DNA of 64,000 bases from Phoenicibacter congonensis (GCF_900169485.1 NZ_LT821227.1:434001-498000), one strand, 5' to 3'; positions 27,410 to 36,355 are shown, numbered from the stretch's first letter. The notes: generated by a model not told the origin, from the letters alone. Numbers and translations: made by a program.

Positions 27410-28843
27410 ATGAATAAGGGAGTTGGTTTATTTGGCCTAATTGGTATAGTTGTTGGCGCGTGCATTGGCACTGGCGTTTTCGCTATGACTGGCCAAATCG
27501 CGGGCGTAGCTTCGCCTGGCGGTGCTTTAATTGCGTTTGCAATTGTTGGAGTTGGCTTTACCTGCCTTGCTCTTTCACTTGCAAATCTTGGAACAAAAAG
27601 GGCTGATCTCACAGGTGTTTATTCCTATGCGTCTGAAGGGTTTGGTCCTCTTGCTGGATTTATTTCGGGTTGGGGTTACTGGCTTTCTGCTTGGCTTGGT
27701 AATGTCGCCTATGCAACTTTGATTTGTCAAACTATTGGTTATTTCTATCCACCATGGTCGTTCGACGGAGGAATACCAATTCCATGTTTGATTTTTGCCT
27801 CAGTAGTCATGTGGGGCATCACAGGCCTTGTAATTCGAGGAATTGAAAGCGCTTCATTTGTTAATGCGTGCGTCATGGTTGCAAAAATTCTTGGTATCGT
27901 TGTGTTCATTCTTTTCGCTGCCATGTCGTTTAATGCTGGCATTTTGACAGAAGATTTCTGGGGCAACGTTTACAACAATTATGTTGCATCGGGTCAAGCA
28001 GGAGAAGATGCTGTTGGTCTTGGCGGCCTGCCCGAGCAAGTCATTGGCTGTTTTGTGATCATCATGTGGGCATTTATTGGCATTGAAGGAGCGACTGTTT
28101 TGTCATCTCGCGCCAGAGAAAAGCGTCATGTGTCTAAAGCGACCATTCTTGGTCTTTTGATTCTACTTGTTACCTATTTGTGCATGGCAATCATTCCATA
28201 TGGTGTTATGCCCTACACTGAGGTGGCAACACTGAGTTATCCTGCCGCGACATATGTGTTTGAACAAATTATGCCTGGCTTCGGCGGCGGCTTTTTGTCT
28301 GTCGTAATCATTTTCTCAATCATTGGAGCATGGCTGTCATTTACGATTCTTCCAGTCGAAACGGCTCAGGAAATGGCAGAAGACAAGCTGTTGCCAGAAT
28401 ACTGGGGAAAACTCAACAAGTTTAAATCACCATTTATTGGTTTGATCATCGTTGGCATTTGTACTCAAGTCATCATGGTCACGTTAATCGTTTCGGAGGA
28501 CGCCTATAACTTTGCTTTCAGCATGTGTACAGTCGCAATTGTGTTCACATGGACTCTTGCTGCGGCCTACAATCTGAAATATTCGCTAAACAAGAAAAGC
28601 TATGGTCAAGTCGCAATTGCTGCTGTGGCTGTCATCTTCTTTGTAATAGGAACAATTCTCAACGGTTGGGATTTGCTGATGTTAACTTGCATCGGTTATT
28701 TGCCAGGTTTTGTGCTTTACAGTATGGCGCTAAAAAAGCAAGGTAAGTCTTTAACGAGTGGTGAAATAGTAACGATTGTGATATTTGCGATTATTGCAGC
28801 AGGAGCTTTTGTTCTCCTCGGAATGGGAATAATAACAATCTAG
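27410..28843 (+). CDS. arcD: Arginine/ornithine antiporter (APC family)
   Basis: 477-residue inner-membrane exchanger with 12-13 hydrophobic segments. The N-terminal GIVVGACIGTGVFAM is the APC substrate-binding glycine motif, and GWGYWLSAWLGNVAYATL closely resembles ArcD-type antiporters. Position directly after arcA supports arginine/ornithine (or arginine/citrulline) exchange. Start ATG with AAGGGAAAGG upstream. A strong terminator follows at 29021-29053. Confidence 0.92.
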   Translation: MNKGVGLFGLIGIVVGACIGTGVFAMTGQIAGVASPGGALIAFAIVGVGFTCLALSLANLGTKRADLTGVYSYASEGFGPLAGFISGWGYWLSAWLGNVAYATLICQTIGYFYPPWSFDGGIPIPCLIFASVVMWGITGLVIRGIESASFVNACVMVAKILGIVVFILFAAMSFNAGILTEDFWGNVYNNYVASGQAGEDAVGLGGLPEQVIGCFVIIMWAFIGIEGATVLSSRAREKRHVSKATILGLLILLVTYLCMAIIPYGVMPYTEVATLSYPAATYVFEQIMPGFGGGFLSVVIIFSIIGAWLSFTILPVETAQEMAEDKLLPEYWGKLNKFKSPFIGLIIVGICTQVIMVTLIVSEDAYNFAFSMCTVAIVFTWTLAAAYNLKYSLNKKSYGQVAIAAVAVIFFVIGTILNGWDLLMLTCIGYLPGFVLYSMALKKQGKSLTSGEIVTIVIFAIIAAGAFVLLGMGIITI

Positions 28844-29020
28844 GCTTTAAGAATTTGTCACAACATTAGCTCTGATTGCAACATTTGTTTGGGAGTTTTT
28901 GTCTATTTTGTTTAGCCATTGATGCTCAGGGTTTGAGAAATAAACTCATTGCATGATTGACTATTGTGAGTTTTGAAATTACGGCTGATTCTTAAAAGAA
29001 AATATTTTTAAGCAACTGTA

Positions 29021-29053
29021 ATGAGGGCGGTGATATCCCGCCCTCATTTTTTT
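29021..29053 (+). terminator. Strong terminator after arcD
   Basis: ATGAGGGCGG (29021-29030) pairs perfectly with CCGCCCTCAT (29038-29047), followed by TTTTTT. It lies 177 bases after arcD. The remaining non-coding sequence of 28844-29209 shows nothing else recognisable. Confidence 0.9.
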
Positions 29054-29209
29054 GCTGTCACGTCTTTAGTTGCAGCCCACATCCCTTTATTATTAACGGG
29101 CGTTTCCTCGAGATTCTTTGCTTGTTTTTCTGCCATTTGCTTGTTAATTCTTTTTTTCAAACACTGGCATTGGGTTAAAATTCTTGCGTCAAGAAAAGGT
29201 TTAGGAAGG

Positions 29210-30424
29210 ATGGCCGTGGCAAACGACGGGGGCGATAAATTATCAAATGTAATGGCGAGCATTGGTCACATTTGTTGTGATCTCAATCAAGGTGCACTAT
29301 CATCCTGTTTGCCATTTTTGATGATGTATAACGGCTTTTCCTACACCGCCGTGTCATTCTTGATTTTCTTTGCGAACATTTGTTCTGCTGTCATTCAGCC
29401 TGTTTTCGGCGCGATTGGCGACAAACACCCATGCCCTTGGTTTATGGCGCTCGGCGTTTTCCTTGCAGGTGCAGGAATTTGTCTGATTGGTTTCGCGCCG
29501 AATTATTTTCTAGTTTGCGTAGCCGCAATGATTGCTGGCACTGGAAATGCGATGTTTCACCCCGAAGGCGGTCGAATTTCTAATCTGGCTGCAGGAAATC
29601 GCAAAAGCAACGGCATGAGCATTTTTGCTGTTGGTGGAAACATTGGCTTTTTTGTTGGACCTTTTCTAGCTGCAATTTTCTTGAGCAATTTTGGAATGCA
29701 TGGCACATTAATTTTTCTTGTTCCCTGCACTCTCTGTTCGGTGGCACTTCTTGCTTTTAACAAACGTTTTCGTTCTTTAGGAAAAGCAACTGATGTCTTG
29801 ACAGAAGCAAAGAAACATGAGCCTGAGCACTGGAAGAACTTCTGGATAAACATGCTTGCGCTGGCATGTCGCGCAATTTTGCAATATGGCTTGCTTGCGT
29901 TCATTCCTCTTTTCTTCGTTGGTGTCTTGGGTCAGGCAGAATCGACTGGTTCGCTTGCTCTCTGTGTTTATAGCGTTGCAGGAGCCGTTGCAACTTTTAT
30001 GAGTGGCAAAACTACTGAGCGGATTGGAGTTCACAAAGTCACTACAAGTTGTTTTATGCTAACTGTAATTCTTTTGGTTCTTTTTGCTTTCACCAGAAAC
30101 ATCTATGTAGCATGTGTTTTTGTTGCATTGCTGAGCATCACAACTGATCTTTTTTATCCAAGTCAAGTTGCGCTTGGCATGTCCTATGTTCCAAGGCATC
30201 TCGGGACCGCTTCTGGGATTTCTTATGGTCTTGTAGTTTCAGTTGGCGGAATCTTTGAGCCGTTGCTTGGTGTCGTGGGAGACCATTATGGACTTCCTGA
30301 GGTTATGATTGTGATGGCATTTGTTGCTTTCATTGGGACAGTGTGCGCGTTGATTATCCGTCGCGCCGATTCAAAATTAAAGCAATTAGGTGCATCTGCT
30401 GCTCATTCGCACGCATCTAGCTAG
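29210..30424 (+). CDS. MFS transporter, fosmidomycin-resistance (Fsr) type
   Basis: About 404 residues, roughly 12 hydrophobic helices. The start HICCDLNQGALSSCLPF and GTGNAMFHPEGGRISN (near residue 112) are characteristic of the Fsr/YfnC-like MFS exporters. The open frame reaches back to 29021 but those codons lie in the arcD terminator; ATG 29210 (AAAAGG ten bases before) or GTG 29216 (GGAAGG six bases before) is the likely start. The exported substrate is unknown. Confidence 0.87.
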   Translation: MAVANDGGDKLSNVMASIGHICCDLNQGALSSCLPFLMMYNGFSYTAVSFLIFFANICSAVIQPVFGAIGDKHPCPWFMALGVFLAGAGICLIGFAPNYFLVCVAAMIAGTGNAMFHPEGGRISNLAAGNRKSNGMSIFAVGGNIGFFVGPFLAAIFLSNFGMHGTLIFLVPCTLCSVALLAFNKRFRSLGKATDVLTEAKKHEPEHWKNFWINMLALACRAILQYGLLAFIPLFFVGVLGQAESTGSLALCVYSVAGAVATFMSGKTTERIGVHKVTTSCFMLTVILLVLFAFTRNIYVACVFVALLSITTDLFYPSQVALGMSYVPRHLGTASGISYGLVVSVGGIFEPLLGVVGDHYGLPEVMIVMAFVAFIGTVCALIIRRADSKLKQLGASAAHSHASS

Positions 30425-30690
30425 TTTGCAGACAAATCAGGGTAATGTCCGCATCTTCAAGGAAGAACGAACGACTTCGATGCTTAAAAGTTGACCTATT
30501 CCAACCTGTTTTTGCTAGTGTGGTTCTTTAATCATTAAGGTTTACGATAAAACCAAGAGGAAACTCTGCAATGAACTTCTATTTCCTTTACTGGATTTTT
30601 TCTTTATTTGTTGATTAACGTTTTAAAATTTTAAAGTCTGACGTGAAATAAAAATTTCTTGCATTTTTTGATAGTAGGGTTTCATAAATT

Positions 30691-31764
30691 TTGAGCATAA
30701 ATTTTCGACAAATAGTGTTGCCAATAACAGTTGCTTTCATTTGGGGCATGGCTTTCTCAGCACAAGCTGTTTGCTCAGAACACATCAGTGTGCACTTCAC
30801 GATTTTTGGAAGAAGTGTAATTAGCGCGATTGCAATGATTCCTGTTCTGATCATTCATCTTTTTAAAGTTAGAAGCGATAGGTCCCTTAGCGAAAAAACA
30901 CAGCCTGTGCTTGGAGCCTGTGGAAGAACTGAGTTTGAAAGCAACGAAGCTAACCATGGGTTCACCTCGACTAGCACTAGCCATGAAGAGAAAGATTCCG
31001 CGAAGTATCAAGTAAATCACTCCAAGAGAGACTTGATTGTTGGTGCTGCGGTTTGCGGATTCTGGCTCTATATTGGCATGTTGTTTCAGCAAGCTGGAAT
31101 TGCGGGCGGAGTTGACACGGGGAAGGCCGGCTTCCTCACGTCTTTATATGTAGTTCTCGTTCCGCTGTTTGGAATGGCTCTAGGAATAAAAGCTGGTTTT
31201 AAGATTTGGGTTTCGGTTGCGCTAGCTGTTTGTGGGCTTTATTTCTTAAGCTTGTCAGGAGTTGTTGTTCCTGCCACAGAGGATTTGTTGATTTTAGGCT
31301 GTGCGGCACCGTTTGCAATTTACATCTTGGCAGTTGATCACTACACAAAAAAGTGCGATACAACTCAGCTTGCTACCTTTCAACTTGTGGCATCGGCCGT
31401 CTTTTCTTTGCCAATGTTTATTGCTGATGTTGTTGTTTTTGCTGGTCCAGCAAGTGTTGAAGACATTTTGGCGACCATCCCAGCACTTTTGTATCTCGGT
31501 GTTGTGTCGGGTGCGATTGGTTTTTCTCTTGAGGCTGTTGCTCAAAAAGGCGCAAATCCAACGTTGGTAACGCTTCTAATGAGCCTCGAAAGTGTGTTTG
31601 CTGCTCTTGGCGGAGCTGTGCTTTTAGGACAGTTTATGACAGGGCGTGAGTTGTTCGGATGCACTCTGATGTTCGCTGCTGTCATTTTGAGCCAACTCCC
31701 AACATCACTCATCAAGAAACTGTTCGGTCGCTCATGCGATAAATGTCCCAAAAGTGCTGAGTGA
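30691..31764 (+). CDS. DMT-superfamily transporter (EamA) with hydrophilic insert
   Basis: 357 residues with about ten hydrophobic helices in two EamA repeats (PITVAFIWGMAFSAQ at the N-terminus; SLESVFAALGGAVLLGQ in the second repeat). About 50 hydrophilic residues (about 53-105, Ser/Glu/Asn-rich) are inserted after the second helix, where homologues have a short loop. The TTG start at 30691 lacks a clear ribosome site, so the N-terminus is uncertain. Probably a metabolite exporter. The 266 bases before it hold no recognised feature. Confidence 0.85.
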   Translation: MSINFRQIVLPITVAFIWGMAFSAQAVCSEHISVHFTIFGRSVISAIAMIPVLIIHLFKVRSDRSLSEKTQPVLGACGRTEFESNEANHGFTSTSTSHEEKDSAKYQVNHSKRDLIVGAAVCGFWLYIGMLFQQAGIAGGVDTGKAGFLTSLYVVLVPLFGMALGIKAGFKIWVSVALAVCGLYFLSLSGVVVPATEDLLILGCAAPFAIYILAVDHYTKKCDTTQLATFQLVASAVFSLPMFIADVVVFAGPASVEDILATIPALLYLGVVSGAIGFSLEAVAQKGANPTLVTLLMSLESVFAALGGAVLLGQFMTGRELFGCTLMFAAVILSQLPTSLIKKLFGRSCDKCPKSAE

Positions 31765-31770
31765 TATAAT
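31765..31770 (+). promoter_or_regulatory. Perfect -10 box before the first HgdB-like gene
   Basis: TATAAT directly after the stop codon of the DMT transporter; no good -35 partner. GTCACAGTT follows at 31774-31782 and recurs before the second HgdB-like gene. Confidence 0.45.
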
Positions 31771-31820
31771 CGCAGTCACAGTTTCTCTGCGACATTTTAC
31801 ATCTGCGCTGAAAAATCACT

Positions 31821-31832
31821 AGGAGTATATTT
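31821..31832 (+). promoter_or_regulatory. AGGAGTATAT leader motif
   Basis: AGGAGTATATTT, 14 bases before a second, stronger site (AAGGAGG) and the ATG at 31847. The same string precedes three other genes in the window (iorA, 33158, 36110), where it serves as the ribosome site or lies next to one. Confidence 0.4.
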
Positions 31833-31846
31833 ACAAGGAGGCAATC

Positions 31847-32995
31847 ATGCCAGCAGCACCAACAGAACTTCCTCGCACATTTGAGGGATATCAAGAAGCT
31901 CGAAAAGCCGGGTTCATGAAAGTCAAAGATTTCAAGGATAACGGCGGAAAACTTGTGGGTTATCTTTGCACCTATGCTCCCCTTGAGATTGTTGATGCGG
32001 CAGGAGCATCAGCTGTTGGGCTTTGCGGCACTTCTGATGAAGTCATTCCTGCTGCGGAACAGGTTTTGCCAACAAACCTTTGTCCGCTAATTAAATCTAC
32101 CTATGGTTTTGCTTTTACTGACAAATGCCCATATACCTATTTTTCAGACGTCATCATTGGTGAGACAACTTGCGATGGCAAAAAGAAAATGTATGAGCTG
32201 TTGCAAGACATTAAAGACATGTATGTTCTTCGACTTCCTCACGATAGGTCTCGCAGTTGGGCACTTGATGCTTGGAAGCAAGAAATCATTGGCTTAAAAG
32301 AATATCTAGAGAAACGATTTGATATTGCCATCACAGAAGAGCAAATTCGTGAGGCGACAAGAAATCGCAATCGGCTTCGTCAAGCAATTTGTAATCTTTA
32401 TGAGCTGCAGTTAAAAGGCACAACTGCATTTACTTCTGTTGAGTTGCTCAGTGCAATGGCAGCTGGCAGCTTCAATCTTGACGTCAACAATTTCCGTGAG
32501 ACTCTAGAGTCAATGGTTGCAGAGAACAAGGGGAAGTGCAACGAAGAAAATGACAAGAAGAAAAGAATCCTTTTGACAGGTTGTCCTGCAAATGGAGTCA
32601 TTAATAAAGTTGCAAAGTCTATAGATGAAAACGGCGGTGTTATTGTTTGCAGTGATTCATGCACTGGCGAGAGAACTAACCGCATGCAAATCGATCCAGA
32701 TGCTCCAGACATTTATCAGGCGCTTGCTGAGAAATATATTGACATTAATTGCTCAATTATGACGCCAAACAACAGACGCATGGAAAACACAATTGAAATG
32801 TGCAAAAAATATGACGTTGATGGAGTTATTGATCTTGTTCTCAACTGTTGCCACACATTTAATGTTGAAAGTACTCTTATGCAAAAGGCTGTTGAACAAT
32901 CGGGTCTTCCATATCTTAAGCTCGAGACCGACTATTCTCAAAGCGATGCAGGGCAAATCGACACACGCATCGCGGCATTCATTGAAACGATGTAG
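31847..32995 (+). CDS. 2-hydroxyacyl-CoA dehydratase/double-cubane family protein (1)
   Basis: 382 residues of the HgdB/YjiM family (PF06050), which carries [4Fe-4S] or double-cubane [8Fe-9S] clusters and performs ATP-gated low-potential reductions. Cysteine landmarks: GLCGTSDEV near residue 59, [33 protein letters not shown] near 105-117, SDSCTGE, and LNCCHTF. It lacks a partner alpha/beta pair of classical dehydratases, and the [10 protein letters not shown] box is typical of the YjiM/double-cubane group. Own promoter and terminator (33028-33065). Substrate unknown. Confidence 0.88.
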   Translation: MPAAPTELPRTFEGYQEARKAGFMKVKDFKDNGGKLVGYLCTYAPLEIVDAAGASAVGLCGTSDEVIPAAEQVLPTNLCPLIKSTYGFAFTDKCPYTYFSDVIIGETTCDGKKKMYELLQDIKDMYVLRLPHDRSRSWALDAWKQEIIGLKEYLEKRFDIAITEEQIREATRNRNRLRQAICNLYELQLKGTTAFTSVELLSAMAAGSFNLDVNNFRETLESMVAENKGKCNEENDKKKRILLTGCPANGVINKVAKSIDENGGVIVCSDSCTGERTNRMQIDPDAPDIYQALAEKYIDINCSIMTPNNRRMENTIEMCKKYDVDGVIDLVLNCCHTFNVESTLMQKAVEQSGLPYLKLETDYSQSDAGQIDTRIAAFIETM

Positions 32996-33027
32996 ATTAT
33001 TTGAGAATAGACTGATAGATGTAATTT

Positions 33028-33065
33028 GCTCGCCTTGCAGAAATGCGAGGCGGGCATTTTGTTTT
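33028..33065 (+). terminator. Terminator with GAAA tetraloop after first HgdB-like gene
   Basis: A 12-bp stem (33028-33039 with 33044-33055, including two or three G-U pairs) closed by GAAA, followed by ATTTTGTTTT. Confidence 0.82.
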
Positions 33066-33088
33066 GAGGTTTAAAATAAATGGATAGT

Positions 33089-33109
33089 GTCACAGTTCTG
33101 CAATGTGAC
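33089..33109 (+). promoter_or_regulatory. Inverted repeat GTCACA-N9-TGTGAC
   Basis: Located between the first terminator and the second HgdB-like gene; TTTT follows, so it could be an operator or an attenuator. GTCACAGTT also occurs at 31774-31782, upstream of the first gene. AGGAGTATAT (33148-33157) is the ribosome site directly before the ATG at 33158. Confidence 0.4.
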
Positions 33110-33157
33110 TTTTCTGCGCCCACCTGCGCCATGTAATCATCTTGTTTAGGAGTATAT

Positions 33158-34429
33158 ATGACAGATTATCATCCAATGTGGGAAGACTTGGGCATGGACG
33201 TTGAGACGCACGATCAGCTTTGCGCTGTTTTGCCTCAAGCTTTCGGAGACGTTTATTTATCTCAGGAAAATCGACCAGAGGCAATGGCTTTTTGGGACAT
33301 GGTTGTTGGAGAAATTCATGGTATTCGTCCAGCAGAATTAATCGAAGCGCAAAAAAATGGACAAAAAGTGTTCGGAACGTTTTGCGTGTTTGTTCCAGAT
33401 GAGGTCATTATTGCTGCAAATGGCATTGTAACTGGCCTTTGTGGAGGTTCTCAATTTTGGGTTCCAGCTGGTGAAGAAGTGCTTCCAAAGAACACTTGCC
33501 CCCTCATTAAAGCCAGCGTTGGTGCTCGCTTAGGTAGAACTTGCCCATTCTTCCGCATCGCCGACATGTATGTTGGAGAAACAACATGTGATGGCAAGAA
33601 AAAAGCATATGAGATTTTGGCCGAAGACGTGCCAATTCACATCATGGATTTGCCTCAGATGAAGCGCGAATGCGACTACAAAAAGTGGGAAGACGAAATT
33701 CGCAGTTTCATCAAAGTTGTTGAAGACTTTACAGGCAATGAAATTACTGCAGAAAAGCTTGCAGATGCGATTAAAGTTGTTAACGCGAAGCGTGCTGCAA
33801 TGAAGAGAGTTTATGAATGCCGTAAGGCTGAGAAACTTCCAATTTCTGGCAAAGACGTGTTGTTGATGACGCAAATTGCATTCTTTGACGACCCTGCTCG
33901 TTGCGCAGAGATGTGCAACAAACTTGCTGACGAATGTGAGCAGAGAATTGCCGATGGTGTTAGCGTGTTCCCAGCGGGGACGAAGCGCATCATGATTACA
34001 GGCACTCCAATGGCTATTCCAAATTGGAAATTGCATCACATAATTGAAACGAGTGGTGCCGCCGTTGTTTGTGAGGAGTGCTGCACTGGCACACGCTATT
34101 TTGAAAACATGGTTGATGAAAGTGGATCCACGATTGATGAGCAGGTCACAGCACTTTCAAATCGCTACATGATGAACAATTGCGAGTGCTTTACGCCAAA
34201 TCCTGGTCGAAAAGAAGACATTTTGAGACTTGCTAAAGAATACAACGTAGACAGTGTTATTGATGCTCATCTCATGTTCTGCAATCTTTATGACACGGCA
34301 GGACGTGGTGTTTCGCAAGCTCTTGATGAGGCTGGAATTCCATGCCTGACTCTTGAGACTGACTACACCGACAACGATGCAGAGCAATTACGAACTAGAA
34401 TTCAAGCGTTCATTGAGATGCTCGACTAG
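33158..34429 (+). CDS. Double-cubane-cluster anaerobic reductase family protein (2)
   Basis: 423 residues, HgdB/YjiM type. Strong landmarks: MWEDLGMDVETHDQL at the N-terminus, [73 protein letters not shown] and CEECCTGTRYFE. This pattern matches what I know of proteins named double-cubane-cluster-containing anaerobic reductase, whose physiological substrate is still unknown (the studied member reduces small molecules such as acetylene). It is followed closely by DUF3343 and the ATPase activator, as expected for a functional system. Confidence 0.9.
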   Translation: MTDYHPMWEDLGMDVETHDQLCAVLPQAFGDVYLSQENRPEAMAFWDMVVGEIHGIRPAELIEAQKNGQKVFGTFCVFVPDEVIIAANGIVTGLCGGSQFWVPAGEEVLPKNTCPLIKASVGARLGRTCPFFRIADMYVGETTCDGKKKAYEILAEDVPIHIMDLPQMKRECDYKKWEDEIRSFIKVVEDFTGNEITAEKLADAIKVVNAKRAAMKRVYECRKAEKLPISGKDVLLMTQIAFFDDPARCAEMCNKLADECEQRIADGVSVFPAGTKRIMITGTPMAIPNWKLHHIIETSGAAVVCEECCTGTRYFENMVDESGSTIDEQVTALSNRYMMNNCECFTPNPGRKEDILRLAKEYNVDSVIDAHLMFCNLYDTAGRGVSQALDEAGIPCLTLETDYTDNDAEQLRTRIQAFIEMLD

Positions 34430-34449
34430 AACTGGAGTCGAAGGACGAA

Positions 34450-34707
34450 TTGAGCACTAAGTGCTACATTTTAGTTAAAAGTCACACTGAAGGGATGGCG
34501 CTATTTGAGTTTTTGAGGTCTCAAGACTTTGAAGCTCGGGTGGCGCCGTCACCTCGTGAAGCGAGAAGCGAGTGCGGAATGAGTTTACTTTGCAGTTGCG
34601 AGCAAATTGATTCTGCAATGGCATTAGCGCAAAAACATGGTTTAAAGTTTGACAAAAAGATGGAGGTCGAGCAAACTTTCGACATTCACAGGAACAAATT
34701 CTGTTAA
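34450..34707 (+). CDS. DUF3343 putative Se/S-carrier-like protein
   Basis: 85 residues. The family pattern is present: CYILVKSHTEGMALFEFL and the ECGMSLLC cysteine pair, with VAPSPRE between. DUF3343 proteins have been proposed from comparative genomics to act in selenium or sulfur transfer; no reaction is proven. TTG start with AAGGACG upstream, 20 bases after the double-cubane reductase gene. Ends in a cysteine (NKFC). Confidence 0.85.
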   Translation: MSTKCYILVKSHTEGMALFEFLRSQDFEARVAPSPREARSECGMSLLCSCEQIDSAMALAQKHGLKFDKKMEVEQTFDIHRNKFC

Positions 34708-34819
34708 AGGATTCTTTGCAGAATGAGTTGGTGTTTTTTTACAATGTTTGAAGTGGCTCAACTATCCTGTTAGCGTTTTAAAAGGCTTATTTATTAGTGT
34801 GGAAGGCAAAAGAGTTTAA

Positions 34820-35569
34820 ATGTTGGCAATAGGTATTGATATTGGCTCAACTTCTGCAAAAACTGCTGCTGTTAAAGATGGCGACCTTGTTTTTACAAAA
34901 GTTGTTCCAACAGGTTACAACAGTGTAGATGCTGCTGATAGATTAAAAGAAGACCTTTCAAATGCAGGTTATCCAATAGAAGATGCCGACGGAATTGTTG
35001 CCACTGGCTATGGTCGAATTTCAGTTCCATTTGCCGACAGAACAATAACAGAAATCACTTGTCATGGAAAGGGTGCCGCCTTTTTGTTTGAGGGCGACAT
35101 GACAGTAATTGACATTGGTGGACAGGACACAAAAGCAGTGCAGCTTCGCAATGGTCATGTTGATAAATTCCTGATGAATGACAAATGCAGTGCTGGCACA
35201 GGAAAATTTTTGGAAGTAATGGCTAACCGACTTGGGCTCACATTGACAGAGCTTTGTGAACTTGCGAGAAATGGCGAAGAAACACCAATTTCTTCGATGT
35301 GTACTGTGTTCGCGGAAAGTGAAGTAATATCTCTCATTGGAAAAGGAACTCCTCGTGAAAACATTGCTCGCGGTGTAATCGATTCCGTTGTCACAAAAGT
35401 CTGCTCTCTTGTTAATCGCGTAGGCGGAACAAACTTTGCGCTAACTGGTGGGCTTTGTGATGAGAGTTATATCGTTGAGGCTTTGTCAAAAGCACTTGGT
35501 GGGCCTGTTTTAACTTGCCCGAATGCTCGATATGCAGGCGCTATTGGTGCAGCATTGAGCGTTAAATAA
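34820..35569 (+). CDS. BadF/HgdC-type ATPase activator
   Basis: 249 residues, ASKHA-fold ATPase that injects an electron into the HgdB-type partner. GIDIGSTSAKTAAV (ATP phosphate 1, residues 4-17), VIDIGGQDTKAV near 97, and the two cluster-ligating cysteines in NDKCSAGTGKFLE (about 115-127) and SSMCTVFAESEVISL (about 156-170), which form the single [4Fe-4S] cluster across a homodimer. One activator for two HgdB-like proteins suggests it serves both. Confidence 0.94.
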   Translation: MLAIGIDIGSTSAKTAAVKDGDLVFTKVVPTGYNSVDAADRLKEDLSNAGYPIEDADGIVATGYGRISVPFADRTITEITCHGKGAAFLFEGDMTVIDIGGQDTKAVQLRNGHVDKFLMNDKCSAGTGKFLEVMANRLGLTLTELCELARNGEETPISSMCTVFAESEVISLIGKGTPRENIARGVIDSVVTKVCSLVNRVGGTNFALTGGLCDESYIVEALSKALGGPVLTCPNARYAGAIGAALSVK

Positions 35570-35572
35570 AGG

Positions 35573-35599
35573 TTATTCTCTCATTAAATTTGAGAATAA
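35573..35599 (+). other. Intercistronic hairpin
   Basis: TTATTCTC (35573-35580) pairs with GAGAATAA (35592-35599) between the activator and the YedF-like gene; no T run follows. Confidence 0.4.
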
Positions 35600-35631
35600 A
35601 TAAAAACACTCTCTAACGAAAGGAAGAAACA

Positions 35632-35970
35632 ATGAGTGGAAAAGTAGTTTTGATTGCAACAGACAAAATGGGTCATGGCGACGATGTGCTTGGAAAAAAA
35701 CTCATGAAAGCATTTACATATGCATTGAGTGAGGCTGAGGAACTCCCATCACACGTTCTTCTTTATAACGGTGGTGCATTTCTTTCACAAGAAGGTGCAG
35801 AAACTGTTGAGGACCTTAAAAAGCTCGAAGAAAAGGGTGTTGAGATTCTCACATGCGGCACATGCACAGAGTTCTTTGAGATTTCAGAAACTGTTGCAGT
35901 AGGATCAATCACCAACATGTATGAAATCGTTGAGATTTGCACTGAAGCAGACAGCGTTATTCGCCCATAG
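35632..35970 (+). CDS. YedF-like DsrE-fold protein lacking the TusA domain
   Basis: 112 residues. The sequence corresponds to the C-terminal DsrE-like half of the selenium-metabolism protein YedF: KMGHGDDVLGKKLMKAF, LLYNGGAFL and EKGVEILTCGTCTEFF, with the CGTC pair. Full YedF proteins are about 200 residues with an N-terminal TusA/SirA domain; that domain is absent and the AAGGAAG site directly precedes this ATG, so the short form is genuine. Together with DUF3343 it suggests a persulfide or selenium relay serving the reductase; inference only. Confidence 0.85.
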   Translation: MSGKVVLIATDKMGHGDDVLGKKLMKAFTYALSEAEELPSHVLLYNGGAFLSQEGAETVEDLKKLEEKGVEILTCGTCTEFFEISETVAVGSITNMYEIVEICTEADSVIRP

Positions 35971-36097
35971 TTGTTTTTTATAATGGTTAGCGGTTGCATA
36001 CTGATGATATGAGTAAACCAATCATCAATTTTTTAGTGAAGTTCGGCATTTTTTGTGTATAGTTCTTTTAGTTACTTTAGACATTAAAAATAAGTAA

Positions 36098-36109
36098 AGG
36101 AGTATATAT
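36098..36109 (+). promoter_or_regulatory. AGGAGTATATAT ribosome site of the ferredoxin gene
   Basis: AGGAGTATATAT ends directly before the ATG at 36110. The same string precedes the gene at 33158 and lies in the leaders of iorA and the gene at 31847. Confidence 0.5.
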
Positions 36110-36298
36110 ATGCCACGTCCAATTCTTGACACTACAGAATGCATCGCTTGCGAAGTTTGTGTTGAAGCTTGCCCACAAGGTGTTCTTGCTGTGAAAAGCG
36201 ACGTCGTAGAAGTGGTAGACGAAGAGAGCTGCATCGGCTGCGGCGACTGCATGGAGGAGTGCCCAATGGGGTGCATCACAGAGATTCAGGAAGACTAG
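36110..36298 (+). CDS. 2[4Fe-4S] ferredoxin
   Basis: 62 residues with CIACEVCVEACP (about 11-22) and CIGCGDCMEECP (about 41-52), the two full CxxCxxCxxxCP cluster motifs of clostridial-type ferredoxins. Acidic protein, soluble. As last gene of the reductase region it is a plausible electron donor to the ATPase activator. A strong terminator follows. Confidence 0.93.
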   Translation: MPRPILDTTECIACEVCVEACPQGVLAVKSDVVEVVDEESCIGCGDCMEECPMGCITEIQED

Positions 36299-36327
36299 TT
36301 CCTGCTTTCTTCTAACACCAACTTTTC

Positions 36328-36355
36328 AAAGAGGCTCGTATGAGCCTCTTTTTTT
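36328..36355 (+). terminator. Terminator after the ferredoxin gene
   Basis: AAAGAGGCTC (36328-36337) pairs with GAGCCTCTTT (36342-36351), four-base loop GTAT, then a T run. Confidence 0.9.

Noticed and set aside
29021-29209. Extended N-terminus of the MFS transporter from ATG 29021
   Set aside because: Those codons are the stem of the arcD terminator and the following leader; ribosome sites and family length favour 29210 or 29216.
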